Below, piece by piece: positions 22,204 to 34,435 of a stretch of DNA of 64,000 bases. How positions within the stretch are numbered: the first letter of the stretch is position 1; every line of letters begins with the position of its first letter. The DNA comes from Carallia brachiata (taxonomy: Eukaryota; Streptophyta; Magnoliopsida; Malpighiales; Rhizophoraceae): NCBI GenBank assembly GCA_021464245.1, contig JADCRB010000001.1, positions 2,163,345 to 2,227,344 of the forward strand, given 5' to 3'. A program made the translations under genes and the position numbers. Under the pieces are notes generated by a model that saw only the letters and a program-made list of their open reading frames with translations, was not told the origin of the DNA and ran no database searches.

Positions 22204-25200
22204 ATGAAGGTTGAAGAATCGATGCCGGATCAGGCCGCCGATCCTCCGCCGCCGCCGCCTCCACCACCTCGACGGCCGCGGGTTAGAGAGGTGAGCTCCA
22301 GGTTCATGACTCCAGCCGCAACGCATTCTTCCTCTTCCTCCACTTTCTCCCCTACGCCCAATCAGAAACAGCGCTCCAGCTCCGTCCAAAGGCAGCGCCG
22401 ACACTTGGAATTCGAGCCCCTCGGCTTTACAGGTGAGAACAGATCCATGGCCACCGAAAACTCCTCCTCCTCCTCCTCCTCCAGCAACCGCAGCAGCCCG
22501 CAGCCGAGACAGCGGACGGCAGCAAAACCTTTGAAAGAGAACGCCGGAAGCAGAAACGAGCGATCTCACAGGCCGGACACGCCTATGCTGTCCGCTTCTT
22601 CGTCATTAGCACCATCATCTAAACTTCGAGCTATCCAGCAGCGGTGTGCCTCCACCGTCTCCGCCGCTGCAAAGTTGGTGCAGTCCAACGGAATGTCATC
22701 GTCGTCATCTTCTCCGTCCTCCAACCAATCATATAACTGCTCCAATCTCAGTGAGTCTACTCTTCTTGTTCTTCTTCGACAATAATGATAGTACGTGGTC
22801 TCTTCCTGATCTCCGGCCTTCCACGTCGGAACCAGACTTGCTGCCCACAACCTCCGGTAGATTACTATTGGAAAGAAATGTCAACAGGCAGAATGGGACT
22901 CCGGTGCCCGATTTCTCGTCGAAATTCTCTGCTTCGCCTTGCTCTCGGTCTCTTAATTTGCAAAGGTCCATGTCTGATCGTCCCTTATTTCAGTCATTGA
23001 AATCTGCCGATCCGAAATCGGCCAAGCAGCATATAAGCTCTGGCAAGATGAGTGGTGGGCCTCCTCTGCCTCCAATCCCCTCTTGTGGGAAACCCCCAAG
23101 TGATGTTGGGAGAAAGGGAAGGAAAGATGAGGATGTACATACTCTTAGGATGCTTCACAACCATTATTTGCAGTGGCGGTATGCCAATGCAAAAGCAAAC
23201 GCCTTTATCCAATCACAGAGCAGACAAACTGAGGTTAGTCCATTTCTCTACCTTTTATTGAACTATTCTTAAAAGAATCAAAGAATTACAGATGAATGTG
23301 AAAAAAAAAAAAGAACTTAATTTTGTAAGTCGAGTAGGTGCATAATATGGGACACCACTTAAGCAATTCAACAATTAGTAATTTATTCTTCGGCTTTAGG
23401 GATAACATATGGTTACATTATTTGTCATTCACCTTCCATTCTTCTACTATGATTGCCCAGTTAATTTATTCCCTATAATTTGTGCAGAGAAGTGTGTATT
23501 CCCTTGGCATCATGACATCAGAACTTTGTGACTTAGTGAAAAGGAAACGCATTGAGCTAGCACTCTTGCAGAGAATGAGGATTGTGTCAACAATTGTTGA
23601 CTCTCAAGTAAGGCTGCTAGTTTGATGAATGCATTTACGTTCTTTTCGTCGAAGAAATTGTGAAGTATGCTGCCTTGTCCCTTTAGCTAAATGTGCTCAA
23701 TGCCATAGGACCACATGTGCAACTAGAAATTAAAGGCTTGTAGGAAACCTGCCATACATATATTTTTTTTCCACGTAAATGCAAATACATCGGCTTCAAG
23801 TCTAGGATTATCTCAAAAAGAAGTTACTGAAATGCATCGACATCACAATAGGCATTGAATGCAGTTAGCATATGTAACCAGATACTTGAAATGGTGGGGA
23901 TTCGATTAAATATAATTAAGATTATGAGTGCAATCTTTTACTTGTTTTTCTTTTCTGTTTTTCAGAACGGTTGTGCAACATGAAATTGGGAAACCGAAAT
24001 GAATTCGCCTTTTAAGAAGAAATTTATTTTTCACCTTGTTTGTGTTATACAACCGAAGCTTTCTCAGCTTTCCATTTTCTTTACCCAGTGATAATATGGA
24101 GTTCCACAGGTCCATGCTTAAGTCAGCTATTTCCTTTTCCAATTATATGAGATTGATGTTCCTTCTCTCTTATTCATCGCGAGGTCTAAGTTTTGAATGG
24201 AATGCATAGAAACTGGAACTTATTTGCTTGTGTTAACATATTATGAGTTTATCTTAGTCAATTGAGGGTCATACAATTCTCTTCGAACCACTCATATACA
24301 AGGAAACGATTATGCAAGCAGAAATTACTGTCCGTGACTTATATGCCCTATGAACTTCATTGTTGCAGATACTGTATCTGGAAGAATGGTCTGATTTCGA
24401 AGCTATCTACTCAATATCTTTATCAGAAGCAATTCAAGCTTTGTCAAATGCCTCGGTCCAACTACCAACCAGTGGGAATGTTAGAGTACGTTTTCCTTCA
24501 GCGTTGCCTCTTTTCTTTTCATTCTCATAGGAATAGGCCTAATGCTTGTTGCGATTCGTGAACTACTTTGTATTCTGTCCATGAGACGCAAGTATTTTTG
24601 CAGGTTGAAGTGGCGAGATGGAGGAGGCACTCAATTATGCGATGAAGCTGATGAAATCAATAGCCATCAGCATTCAAAGTTTTATTCCAAAGGTGAGGTG
24701 GATTGTTGTCATTTTTTATTCTTCATATGAGGCTAAATCTACGATGAACTAGTCATAGTTATAGCAGATTTGCATTTCTTTTATTACTTCTCTTCTTCAT
24801 TATCTCTCTCTTTCTCTCTCCCTCCATCTATTCAAGCTTATAATCCTGATGTTATTACACCATCTTTTCTTCCAGAATAAATTTAGCGCCTCTACATCTG
24901 TACAAGTGACAAATCCTCTGCCTGATGGTCCAAAATGGCACCTTTTGTTATTCTTGTGGCTTAAAGTTTGAAATTTACCTTCTTTCCCCATATATTATTG
25001 CTGTCATAGTAGTAGCACCTATACCAGCAGCACTGTTGTTACCCGCAGACTGCAGTAGTGATTAGGATAATGGTAGTAGTGTTGCTGTAAGTAATAATGG
25101 CAATATATGCATAGCAATTATAGTTACAAGGACTTATTATGTGATGCTTATCAGTTATCACCCCTATTCTTGGGGGGCTTTGCATGATGCAGGCTGAAGA

Positions 25201-25894
25201 AACAGAAAATCTTATTTCACAATTAGCCATTTTGACTGGAGGAGAAAGAGCTCTTATCGAAGAATGTGGGGTTCTGTTGACTATGATGAATAAGTGGCAG
25301 GTTTGCTGCTATAAAATCCCGCTCTGATAGGAATAGATTATCGTATTATGTTTTTTCATACCTAAAAAGTTGCTCTTGTAAAGCAATCCACTGCTCTGGA
25401 AATTGTTTTTACAATTTAACCTAACCTCCTATTCAATTACTTTGTCTCGTATTGTTATTGTTTGCCACCCACCAGACAAAGATTAACAGGAAGTGATTAC
25501 TGATTAAGGTTTCAAAGGAAAAAAAAAAGAAGAAGAAAAGAAATAAGATCCTTGGTCAAGTCGATTGCTACTTGTGCTCCATCCTTGCATCACCTTTTTA
25601 CCATATGTTATATTCCTATCCATTTTTCTCCTGTGTCAAACCATGAAAGCAAACAAATACCACAACTTTCTCTACAGCCTTTATCCATATGCTATATTCC
25701 TATCCATTTTTCTCCTGTTTCAAGCCATGAAAGCAAACAAATACCGCAACTTTCTCTTCAACCTCCATCAGGGAAAAGTAGAATTCTTATTAAGATTGTT
25801 AATCTGTTTTCAGGTGGAGGAGTGCAGCTTACACGCCCAGCTTGTTCAGTTGAATAGGAGCTGCCACGGACAACTGCTGGGAGTTGTGCAGTAA
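22204..25894 (+). CDS. QWRF-motif (DUF566) microtubule-associated protein, EDE1/AUG8-like
   Basis: Six exons: 22204-23233, 23488-23607, 24369-24485, 24604-24692, 25193-25300, 25814-25894 (TAA); about 514 aa if frames are repaired. The N-terminal 340 residues are basic and Ser/Pro-rich (nine prolines near residue 20, VREVSSRFMTP, EFEPLGFTGENR, WSLPDLRPSTSEPDLLP), a typical microtubule-binding tail. The QWRF motif sits in HNHYLQWRYANAKAN near residue 323. Later exons give the conserved helical region (VYSLGIMTSELCDLVKRKRI, LYLEEWSDFEAIYS, ALNYAMKLMKSIAISIQSF, EECGVLLTMMNKWQ, LHAQLVQLNRSCHGQL). Family members are augmin subunit 8 and relatives that recruit gamma-tubulin nucleation to spindle and phragmoplast microtubules. 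Two frame breaks: between 22753 and 22775 (a +1 or -2 change in a CTT-rich tract) and at 24616-24623 (exon 4 is 89 nt, 90 expected). The upstream in-frame sequence before 22204 is not family-like. Confidence 0.87.
25601..25768. repeat. tandem duplication, 2 x 84 bp, in the last QWRF intron
   Basis: The block starting CCATATGTTATATTCCTATC at 25601 recurs at 25685 as CCATATGCTATATTCCTATC and continues with the same TTTTTCTCCTGT and ATGAAAGCAAACAAATACC parts, few mismatches. Confidence 0.85.
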
Positions 25895-26048
25895 CTTCCC
25901 AATGCACTTGTTATGTCACTGTCTACCATGGGGCATTGCAATTTGTACAGCTTTTAATCTTTTCTGGTCATCTGCATTGCTGTAAATCTATATTCTTTCA
26001 TTCAACAAAATAAAGCAAAATTTTACAGCATATCTTTGGGCATCAATG

Positions 26049-26081
26049 AATTATTATTATTATTATTATTATTATTATTTT
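26049..26081. repeat. (ATT)n microsatellite
   Basis: About ten uninterrupted ATT units, downstream of the QWRF gene. Confidence 0.9.
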
Positions 26082-26162
26082 GTCTAAAAGAGCTGCTAGC
26101 TTAGTAATAGGGAGAGGCCCAAGCCCATCACTTGGACTAAGCCCAAGCCTCATGAATTATTC

Positions 26163-26203
26163 TTTTTATTTTTATTTTATTTTATTTTATTTTATTTTAT
26201 TTT
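26163..26203. repeat. (TTTTA)n microsatellite
   Basis: About seven TTTTA units. Confidence 0.85.
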
Positions 26204-27763
26204 GAATTTCATGAATTATTCTTTTTTTTTTTTTTTTTTGAGAAAACATGAATTATTCTTTTTCACCAGTAATGAATTATTTTTTTCACCCAAATGGGCT
26301 TGCTCTCTTCATTTATTAGCGGCCGAGGACGTTGTTCATGTTCAAATTCTCAATGGCCTTGGCTTAATATTTCCTGCGGGCTGTGATCAATGGGGTAGGT
26401 GACTGTTAGCCCATTAACAATCTAAAACAGCCTCTTCGGGCTTCAAAGGAAAGAAACCTACCCGGTCCCTTTCAGCCCAATATGAGTTGGCACGCGAGGG
26501 ACCGTCTCAATGCTCAGATTTGCGAGTGGTCCCATATTTATAATGGCCATCTAGATCTTTGTCGGCCATTTCCATTGTTAGTCTTTCCTTTCAAATTCAT
26601 TTCTCATGCAACTTAGTAATAATTGAGATAATTAGAGTCAATGCTCTTTAATTGAGAAAACTCAAGTTTAAACTCGTTATTTTCTCACTCTTTTTAATTT
26701 ATCAACTATTAGATTACTAGTTTTAAGTACCCAAAAAAAAATCAATTCTCAGCTTTCAAATACAATTTTTCAATTTTTTTTTATTCGTCATTGACGCTCC
26801 TGTGAATTGTTTAAGGCAAGTTCGTGGAGGTACCAATAATGCATGCATCCACATGCATTATAAAATTGCCTGTCGGTCGGTTTTCAGCTGTATTGTCATT
26901 GTGGTCCCAATAGAGAACTAACCAGCGATCTGATCACAGACTATGAATTATGCCTGCTGTGAGAATGAAGCATACCTTTCTGTGGTCCAGTGATCTGATC
27001 AACTGAGGCTTTTAAATTCATTTCCTTATGGATACTTTTAAGATTGGAGGAATAGCTTAAGAGGTAAATTTTGACTTTTTGGCACTGCCCTGGACCAATA
27101 ACTGCCTTCTTCCAGTAAGATCTCCCAGAATACAGGTCCAAGAAACTGGTTTTATGCCCCTCTTCCAAGATCATTCGGATATGTTTAACACAATCAATTC
27201 TGGCCTCCTCAGTTGATGAAAGAAGTACTTAAAGCAAGTTAAATAAGTGGTCTGTGTGAGGGAGCGATTAGTGACTCAAATCAGGAGCTTATCAATCAGT
27301 TAGGCAACAGGCATTATCATATGACAGCGAAGCAGTGTCAATCTGTGGTGTGGCTTGCAGTTGAACATCTAAATCATGCTTTAATGTTGCGGGCCAGATG
27401 ATTTCGAATTGAAAGGACAATGGACAGAAAATCTGTCAACCAAACGACCACAGGGAGCTGAAATAATGAGAAGACAGCTTTAGCCATGTACTAAATTTAA
27501 GAAGGCTGGAGATCAAGGAGCTTATAACTTATTGGTTGGACAAGATTACAAGAATGAGCCATGACTTGTGGACCGTAACAAAACAACATTTGTGGAGTTG
27601 TGGACTGTATCAATGGGGTTTCAACTGGTTGTTAGTTTGTAGTGAAGATTATCCTGAGGTTTCAATGCGATCTTCGTAAATGTATACTCCAAGTTGGCCT
27701 AACATCTTACCTCCTCGAATTAAGGAGGGACTAAGTTAGTTGGCTGAACGTGGAGATAAGCAT
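26204..27763. other. intergenic, no gene recognised
   Basis: Mixed composition. Short frames (26202-26402, 26941-27174 minus) show no domain or splice pattern. 26630-26720 looks like an old interspersed repeat, but I found no flanking duplication. Confidence 0.4.
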
Positions 27764-29270
27764 TTTTTAGTTTTGTATATTTGTACTTTTTTTTAGTTAA
27801 GTCTAAAATATTTGAGTCGTTTTATTTAAATTTAAACGTTAGTATATCTGTTTCATTCGAATTCAAATCCAGACGGAAGCTTAATTAACTGTTTAATACA
27901 GTTTTGACCACAATAAAATATTAAATAAAAATAAAAATATGTCATTTTAATGTATTAAAATGAATAAAAAAATAAAAATATGCATAAATATAATTATAAA
28001 AAATAAAAAATATAAAAATTTCAATAAATTTAAAACCAAAAAAAAGAAAAAAATTAAATAATAAAATAAAATTATTAATTTTTTTAAAATGTTTTCAAAA
28101 TTATTAAGAGTTGAAAAAAATAGACTGTAACTTTATCTGCAATGGTTAGATAGAGAAGTCTTTCTCATTAAATCTGATATTCGATCCTCATATCTTTTAT
28201 TATTACCACACTCCTTAACTAACTGATATATAATTCCTAAAAACCAAAAAAAGAATTAAAAAAATACAACAATGTCAAAAAATTAATTTCTCTCTCCTCC
28301 TTCCTCTTTTAACTGCCTCTCTCTCCTCCCTCCTCTCCCTCTTTTCCTTCATCCCTTTCTCTTTCCTTGTCATCTTCCTCTTCCTCCCTTTCTTTCATAT
28401 TTTTGTTAAAAAAAAAAACTGAAAAGAGAATTGGATCTTCTTTCACACAAACCATGAACTTATATAACGAGGAGAGAGAAAATGAAGAAGGGGAAGAGAG
28501 GGAGGAGGGAGAAGAGAGGAAAAAGAGAAAGGTGAGGAGAGAGAAAGAGAGGAGGGAGAGGGAGGAGAGAGAAAGAAGGGAAGAAGAGATAATGAATTTT
28601 ATTATTTTTTTTTATTTTATTAATTTTTTAATTATTTCAAAAATATTATAAAAAATTAATAATTTTTTATAAGCTAAAATTTATTATTTTTTACCCATAA
28701 TTAATATGACGTGATACGTTATTACATTTTGATAACGTGATTTGCTGAAATAACATGATAGATCTGATGTGGTATGTCATTGGATGTTATGTATGCGTAC
28801 TTAATGGAAAAAGTAAGAAATGGGTATGAACTACAAAGCGTGTCGGCGATGGTGATGGTAGCGACGGTGGTGATGAACTGCAATTGGGGATGAACTAAAA
28901 CGATGGTAATGAACTGAATGGGTGGTGGTAGTGTATTGCCTATTTGGGGTTTCTTTAATTTTTTTTTCTTTTTTTTTTATTTTTTAGATTTATTGAAATT
29001 TTAATGTTTTTTTGTTTTTTTACAACTATAGTTACATATATTGGTCAAAATGCATATTTTTATTTTTTTATTCATTTTAATACATTAAAATGACTTATTT
29101 TATTTTTTAAAATATTTTAATGTGATCAAAGCAGTATTTAACAGTTAACAAAGCCTTTGTCTAAAATTAGACTAGATTGAAATAAATTATCAACGTTTAA
29201 AATTTAAATAAAATGATTCAAACATTTTAAATTGGATTAATAAAAACACAAACATAAAGGATTAAAAATA
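27764..29270. mobile_element. second long inverted-repeat element
   Basis: Left arm (about 27764-28090: TTTGAGTCGTTTTATTTAAA, TAACTGTTTAATACAGTTTT, then CATTTTAATGTATTAAAATG) is matched by the reverse complement of the right arm (about 28960-29270). Between them are a CT-rich tract (about 28285-28390), a GA-rich tract (about 28470-28590) and a segment 28690-28810 that resembles the GTCACGTCA-type arm of the 6592-8137 element. It may therefore be one element nested in another. The low-complexity frame 28367-28651 is not a gene. Internal 28130-28250 has SINE-like A and B boxes. Confidence 0.65.
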
Positions 29271-29661
29271 TATGGACAAAGTTTGGTTGTTCGAAGAACA
29301 GTAATATGAAAAAGTGTAAAAAAACAACAAACATTGAATCTTAAATAACAACGTTCATGATTTTACTATCGAAATTTTATTGTTGAATTTTTTGTTACTT
29401 AAAATATATATCTTATTATTAAATATTACTGTATTGTTACTTTTAAAATAATTTCTAAAAGTACTTTTTCTCTGGTAGCCAAACCGCGCTCAAAATATAT
29501 TTACCTCGCTCAATTCCTAAATGTGATGGCATTGATCATAGTTTATGTCACCAAGTCAGTCCCACTTTGTCTCAGGTTTTAAGATTCTTTCCACTATATT
29601 GCGGCCAGTGTGGCTCCAAGCAAACTAAGGCAAAGCACACGAGTCTTCAAGTCACGCAGAG
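29271..29661. other. promoter region of the aspartic protease gene
   Basis: AT-rich upstream DNA, no clear TATA assignment. The last ~90 bp before 29662 are probably 5' UTR. Confidence 0.4.
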
Positions 29662-31157
29662 ATGGGACTGGTTTGGTTTAAAGTTTGGTATTTGCTCTTT
29701 GCAGCAACAGCTTCACTTGCCAATCTTGAAGGCATGTAATTCTATCTACTCAGCTTTAAGATTGGAAGTACGATGAGAATCTATCTCAGAAATTGTCAAT
29801 ACAATTATGCAAGAATCTATCTTTACCTTTGTATGACAATGATTATTCTACAGGGAATGAATCATCAATTGAACAGACTGGCATAAAGCTGACCATCTAT
29901 CATGTGCGGAGGCCAGGCTCCAATCTCACTTCTGCCTCAACTCTCTCTGATGTACTATTGCATGATGAAGAACATGTCAAAGCTCTTGCTGCGAGAATTG
30001 CAGGGAAAAGCGTAAACAACACTTCTGCCTCCCCCCACAAATCAGGAAATCTGCTAGAGCCAAATTCAGCTGGCATCCCATTGTATTCGGGAGTGTCGAT
30101 TGGATCCGGTAACTATTATGTGAAATTAGGCCTTGGCACCCCTCCCAAGTACTATTCCATGCTTGTTGACACAGGAAGCTCCCTTCTCTGGCTCCAGTGC
30201 CAGCCTTGTATCGTATCCTGTTACCCCCAGGTAGATCCCCTATTTGATCCCATGGCATCTAAGACATATAGAAGGCTGTCATGCGCCTCCTCCGAGTGTT
30301 CTTTGCTCAAGGCCGCCACTCTAAATGACCCTGCTTGTGATATTGATCGTAATGCTTGCGTGTATACGGCCAGCTATGGTGATCAATCTTTCTCCCTGGG
30401 CTTCTTGAGTCAAGATCTATTGACCTTAACACCATCCCAGACTTCGCCTAGTTTCACGTATGGATGTGGACAGGATAATCGAGGATTGTTTGGAAGAGCA
30501 GCGGGCATCGTAGGACTAGCCCGTAACAAGCTCTCAATGTTAGGCCAATTGGCTCCCAAGTATGGAAATGCCTTCTCCTACTGTCTTCCTACAGCTAGTT
30601 CTTCCACTTCTGGAGGAGGTTTCTTGTCCATTGGAAATATTTCTCCATCACCCTACAAGTTCACTCCCATGCTTGACAACCCCAAAAATCCCAGTTTATA
30701 CTTTCTGAGTCTGGCAGCTATTACTGTCGCAGGTCGTCCCCTGGGGTTGTCTGCTGCCCAGTACAAGGTTCCCACCATCATAGATTCTGGAACCGTCATT
30801 ACAAGATTGCCAAATTCCATATATTCTGCCCTGAAGCAGGCCTTTGTGACAATCATGTCCAGTAAATATAAGCAAGCTCCAGCATTTTCCATACTGGATA
30901 CTTGTTTCCAAGTGCCTCTCCAGAGCATAACAGCTGCGCCTGATATTCGGTTGATTTTCCAGGGAGGTGCAGATCTTGCACTTAGGCCTCTCAACAGCCT
31001 GATAGAAGTAGATGGAGGTGTTACATGCTTGGCCTTTGCAGGTAGTTCCGGAACTAATCCGATTGCAATCATTGGAAATCGTCAGCAACAAACATTTAAT
31101 GTTGCTTACGATGTTTCAACTCGAAGGATTGGTTTTGCTCCAGGTGGCTGCCGTTGA
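29662..31157 (+). CDS. secreted A1-family (nepenthesin-type) aspartic protease
   Basis: Two exons, 29662-29731 and 29854-31157 (TGA), 457 aa, fully open. Exon 1 gives MGLVWFKVWYLLFAATASLA, a good signal peptide for the secretory pathway. A prosegment of about 80 residues follows, then the mature enzyme. Catalytic sites are DTGSS (Asp at about 129) and DSGT (Asp at about 334), with the flap tyrosine in ASYGDQS and many cysteines (for example CQPCIVSC, CDIDRNAC) in the nepenthesin-type insert. It ends with AIIGNRQQQTFNVAYDV and IGFAPGGC, the usual end of the plant At5g10770-like group. Such enzymes are apoplastic or vacuolar. The start at 29662 is preferred to the in-frame ATG at 29793, which lies in the intron and would lack a signal peptide. 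The intron begins with GC, not GT. No frameshift. Confidence 0.9.
29732..29853 (+). other. GC-AG intron in the protease gene
   Basis: Donor AAG|GCATGT and acceptor CTACAG|GG. Joining gives ANLEGNESSIE in frame. There is no GT donor nearby that keeps both the signal peptide and the frame. Confidence 0.65.
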
Positions 31158-32784
31158 TTCGTAGCTATCCTTGTTTGATAACTATGGACAGATAAAAGAT
31201 ATGTAACCGTATTATATGTTGCCTCCTGCTCCTGTCAGCTATGTGAAATATGTCATTTACATAAGCACAATGATAAGCCATGTCCGTGTTGGGAGCTTGG
31301 CTCCCAAGAAAGGCATGTGATTGTAACCTGTGTATAAATTATTAAATCATACAGGTTTAAGCTTAGACTATGTTCAGTTATGTTTTGTGATGCGCTTATA
31401 CTCATAGCACAGTAGGTATAATCCTGCTTATTCTTAAGAGCAACTTAACAGAAACATCGGTCGATTTCAGTAAGCATTACTGTTGCTTAGAGTTATCTGA
31501 TGGCAGTGCTTAAAAATGAATACACATTTGCACACATGTTGAGTTCTCTATATTGAGTCAGCCCAAATTTCATAAAAAGCTTCTTGTTTTGGTAGCCCAG
31601 AGCTTCTCCTGTTCCGTGCTCGTCGGTTACTTATGCCCGATTAACGTCAACAGCACAGCTACCTTATTCCCTGCATCCGGTAAAAATAAAAATTTTGGCA
31701 CGGATTTCTGCTGAAAGAAGAGGACATTGTTGCCTAAAATCAATCATTGAAATGAAACAAGTAGTCATCTGCACTTGCCTCGCATGGAAATTTCCTCCAT
31801 CGATATTACTTGTGGAGAAATATCTGTGTCTGTGTGTGGGTGTGTGCAGTATATGCTGCGTTAATCTTCATTAATATGCCCCCTTAGGTAATTTCCTATC
31901 TTGATAGGTTTTTTTTCTTTTTTCTTTTTCTTTTTTTTTTTTTGTCATTTGATCTGTAAGTATAGTTTTTTTTTTTTTTTTTATCTGAATCTGGAGTATA
32001 GTTAGGAGAGCCAAAACCTATCATTAGACCCACCTGTTAGCCTTTGAATTAGTTAATCTGAGACACAGCCAAATTACATTTCAAGGAAGTTGAATTGTGC
32101 ATGGGCAGACCCCATTCCAATAAAGTAAGACTCTTCCATGGTCACCATGTGAAAACAAGCATACCCAAGATTAATTAATTCATTAAGTTTTAGGTGGCCG
32201 ATTTCAAAGTTTGAAACTTTGAACCTTCTTTGGGGTCAACCTGTGAGTGTAATTGTAGTAGTAAATAAATGACCCACCTCCCCACCATCTTTGACAAAAC
32301 CTGCCGCTGCTGCCTCAAGCTTATGAATCTCAACCTGATTTGATAGAGTTCAAGTCATCAAAATCTTATTATGACAATACTTAAAACTGTTAAACTGATT
32401 TTCATGCATCTTGGGAAACCATACTAAAGTTCTTCCAGCTACAGCCAGGAGCTTCATCCAAGGCAATGGTGGAGGTGAGGTATGTGCAGCTATATTTGCA
32501 GTAAATGAGACAGTCCAAGCTCATCCTGAAGACACCATCTTAGATGCAGAATCTCAGCCATCGCCGATAATCCTTCTCATTCAAACTGGCATGCAGCAAC
32601 CCATGTTTGAGATTTCCTGATTTGAAGTAGCAAAAGAAACTGCTCCTCGGGCTCCAAGCAAAAAGAGAAAATATTAGAAAAGGGTTCACTTTCCGCATAA
32701 TCAGGTTTGCAGTTCAGTTTGTATATTTCAAGTTTCAACAAAAGCAGAACGCTTTTGTACACTAGCACAAAAAGTGCGTCCACT

Positions 32785-32880
32785 ACCTCCTGCTTCTATG
32801 TATTGTGCCCCCTGTTCATACCAACCCCAAATACCTCCTGCTTCTATGTATTTTGCTCCCCATTCATACCAACCCCAAAT
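32785..32880. repeat. tandem duplication, 2 x 48 bp
   Basis: ACCTCCTGCTTCTATGTATT followed by TCATACCAACCCCAAAT is present at 32785 and 32833 with a few differences. Confidence 0.85.
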
Positions 32881-33042
32881 GGTAAATTGTCAAGTTCAAT
32901 AAAAAATTGATAGGTCATCTGATAGTGCATCGCGCTCCCATGATCTTACTCTCAGCATAGCTTAATCCCAAGATAATCATTTCCAGTAGAATTGGTAAGA
33001 TCTCTATGTTCAGGATATTCAGATACCAAACTAATTACAAAA

Positions 33043-33068
33043 TCTCTCTCTCTCTCTCTCTCTCTCTC
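33043..33068. repeat. (CT)n microsatellite
   Basis: About 13 CT units about 240 bp upstream of the ATG at 33309, a common place for CT tracts in plant promoters and 5' UTRs. Confidence 0.9.
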
Positions 33069-33308
33069 CTCCTTTTGCTTTCTTCTAATCTGTCAAGTGT
33101 AACACTTAAATATTCATGTTTTGGGATTATTTAGCAAAGTCTCCTGCAAAAGGTTCAGTTTAGACAGTGTTAATGTAACCGAAGTGTTTCAGAAATCTGT
33201 GCATGCCAATTGAGCATGTCCCCTTATTTTCTTAAGCTTCCCTAATAATTCTAACTCCTTCTTGTGTTGTTCCTTGGTTGTGCCTAGCACAGAGAACTCC
33301 AACAAAAA

Positions 33309-34435
33309 ATGGGATGCCTTTCTTCAAAGTTAGTAATGAGGTCGATGAGTTTCCGGGGAGAGCTAAACAAGAGTATGCAGAGGTCACCCAACTGCCTTAC
33401 TGCACCGGAAGACCTGGCCACCTCCAAAACTATTAACGACCAGCTGCTTGCTCTCGTCCATACCAGCAGCAAAGTAGCCAGCAAACTCGGGTCTGGAAGT
33501 TTCTCAAAAAGTTCCCCTGAATCAGCAGTTGAGCACAATAGCAGTCTGACAAAGGACACATGGGAGTTCAGTTCAAGTCTAGAACAAGAAGAACAGGAAA
33601 AACAAGAGAAACATGCAGCATTGGTGATGCCAGAGTCCCAAAGAGATGACCGGGCGAACGATCTAAATGTCGTCATTTGTTTCCAGAGGACTCTTCTCTA
33701 GAGAGTTTTGATGGAATCATCGAAGAAAGATTCAATGACAAGGGCATCACACGTGACAGAAGTTTCCATACAGTAGAGGAGTACGATGCCATGCTAGAAA
33801 AAATTAGGTTGTCAATAGCAGAACAAACAGGCTCAGATGGCAAGGAAGCTTGGTCAAACACAACAGTGCAGCTCAATGCTTCCTACTCTTCATCACTTCT
33901 ATCCAACCATGAGATGGATGACAAGGAAATACAACAATCCCATTCCAAGGATGAAGCTTCACCGGAAGGAAACTCCGAGACTGAAGAGACAATCGTCTCA
34001 TCAGGTGCAAAGCAAGAAAGTAGAACACATGCTGCAAATCCAAATGGGTCCAATGCAACTGAGGGATTAGATGTTGCCAGGCACTTTTCTGCCAGACATA
34101 ACTTAGAGAAAGGCTTGAAAAGAAGGTCCATTGCAAAGGCTTTAGACTCGCTTGAAATTCCACAGAGCATTGAATTCCAAACCGTTGCAAGCCTTAGGGA
34201 ATGGCTCCATGCCGGTGGACAAATTTACTCTCCTGGATCTTATGTGACTCCAAAATTTGGTAACCATGCTTTACCAAATTCACAGACTGAAAGTGAATGC
34301 GGTGACACTGTTGTCTTCAGTCCTGAATTGGTGGCTGCACTTGAAGAGTGTATGCAACAACTTGAAGTAGATGCAGAAACTATTCTCAAACAGATGGCAG
34401 AGAACTCGGTGGAAGAAAGTTTGATGAAATCCTAA
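33309..34435 (+). CDS. uncharacterised plant protein with N-myristoylation start (MGCLSSK), one frameshift
   Basis: Single exon, about 375 aa if one base is restored. The first frame (33309 to about 33665) begins MGCLSSKLVMRSMSFRGELN; Gly2 and Cys3 fit N-myristoylation plus palmitoylation and hence plasma-membrane attachment. It contains a Glu/Gln-rich stretch (EQEEQEKQEKHA). The second frame (to 34435) has FPEDSSLESFDGIIEERFND, a Ser/Glu-rich middle, and a conserved-looking C-terminal block RRSIAKALDSLEIPQSIEF, SLREWLHAGGQIYSPGSY, then FSPELVAALEECMQQLEVDA. The frames join near 33661-33675 by a -1 change beside an A run. A TTTCCAG at 33682-33688 looks like an acceptor, but I see no matching donor that repairs the frame. 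I recall similar uncharacterised proteins in woody eudicots. Function unknown; a signalling or scaffold role is only inference. Confidence 0.75.

Larger units (their letters stand above)
31158..33308. other. intergenic, no gene recognised
   Basis: 31158-31380 is probably the protease 3' UTR. 31900-31990 holds long poly-T runs. A frame at 32411-32620 shows no family resemblance. 33250-33308 is likely the 5' UTR of the next gene. Confidence 0.4.

Noticed and set aside
28367..28651. 94-codon frame rich in Glu/Arg
   Set aside because: Translation of a GA-rich tract inside an inverted-repeat element; low complexity, no family.
29793..29853. ATG at 29793 as start of the aspartic protease
   Set aside because: It lacks a signal peptide and lies in a sequence removed by the GC-AG intron; the exon at 29662 supplies a good secretory signal.
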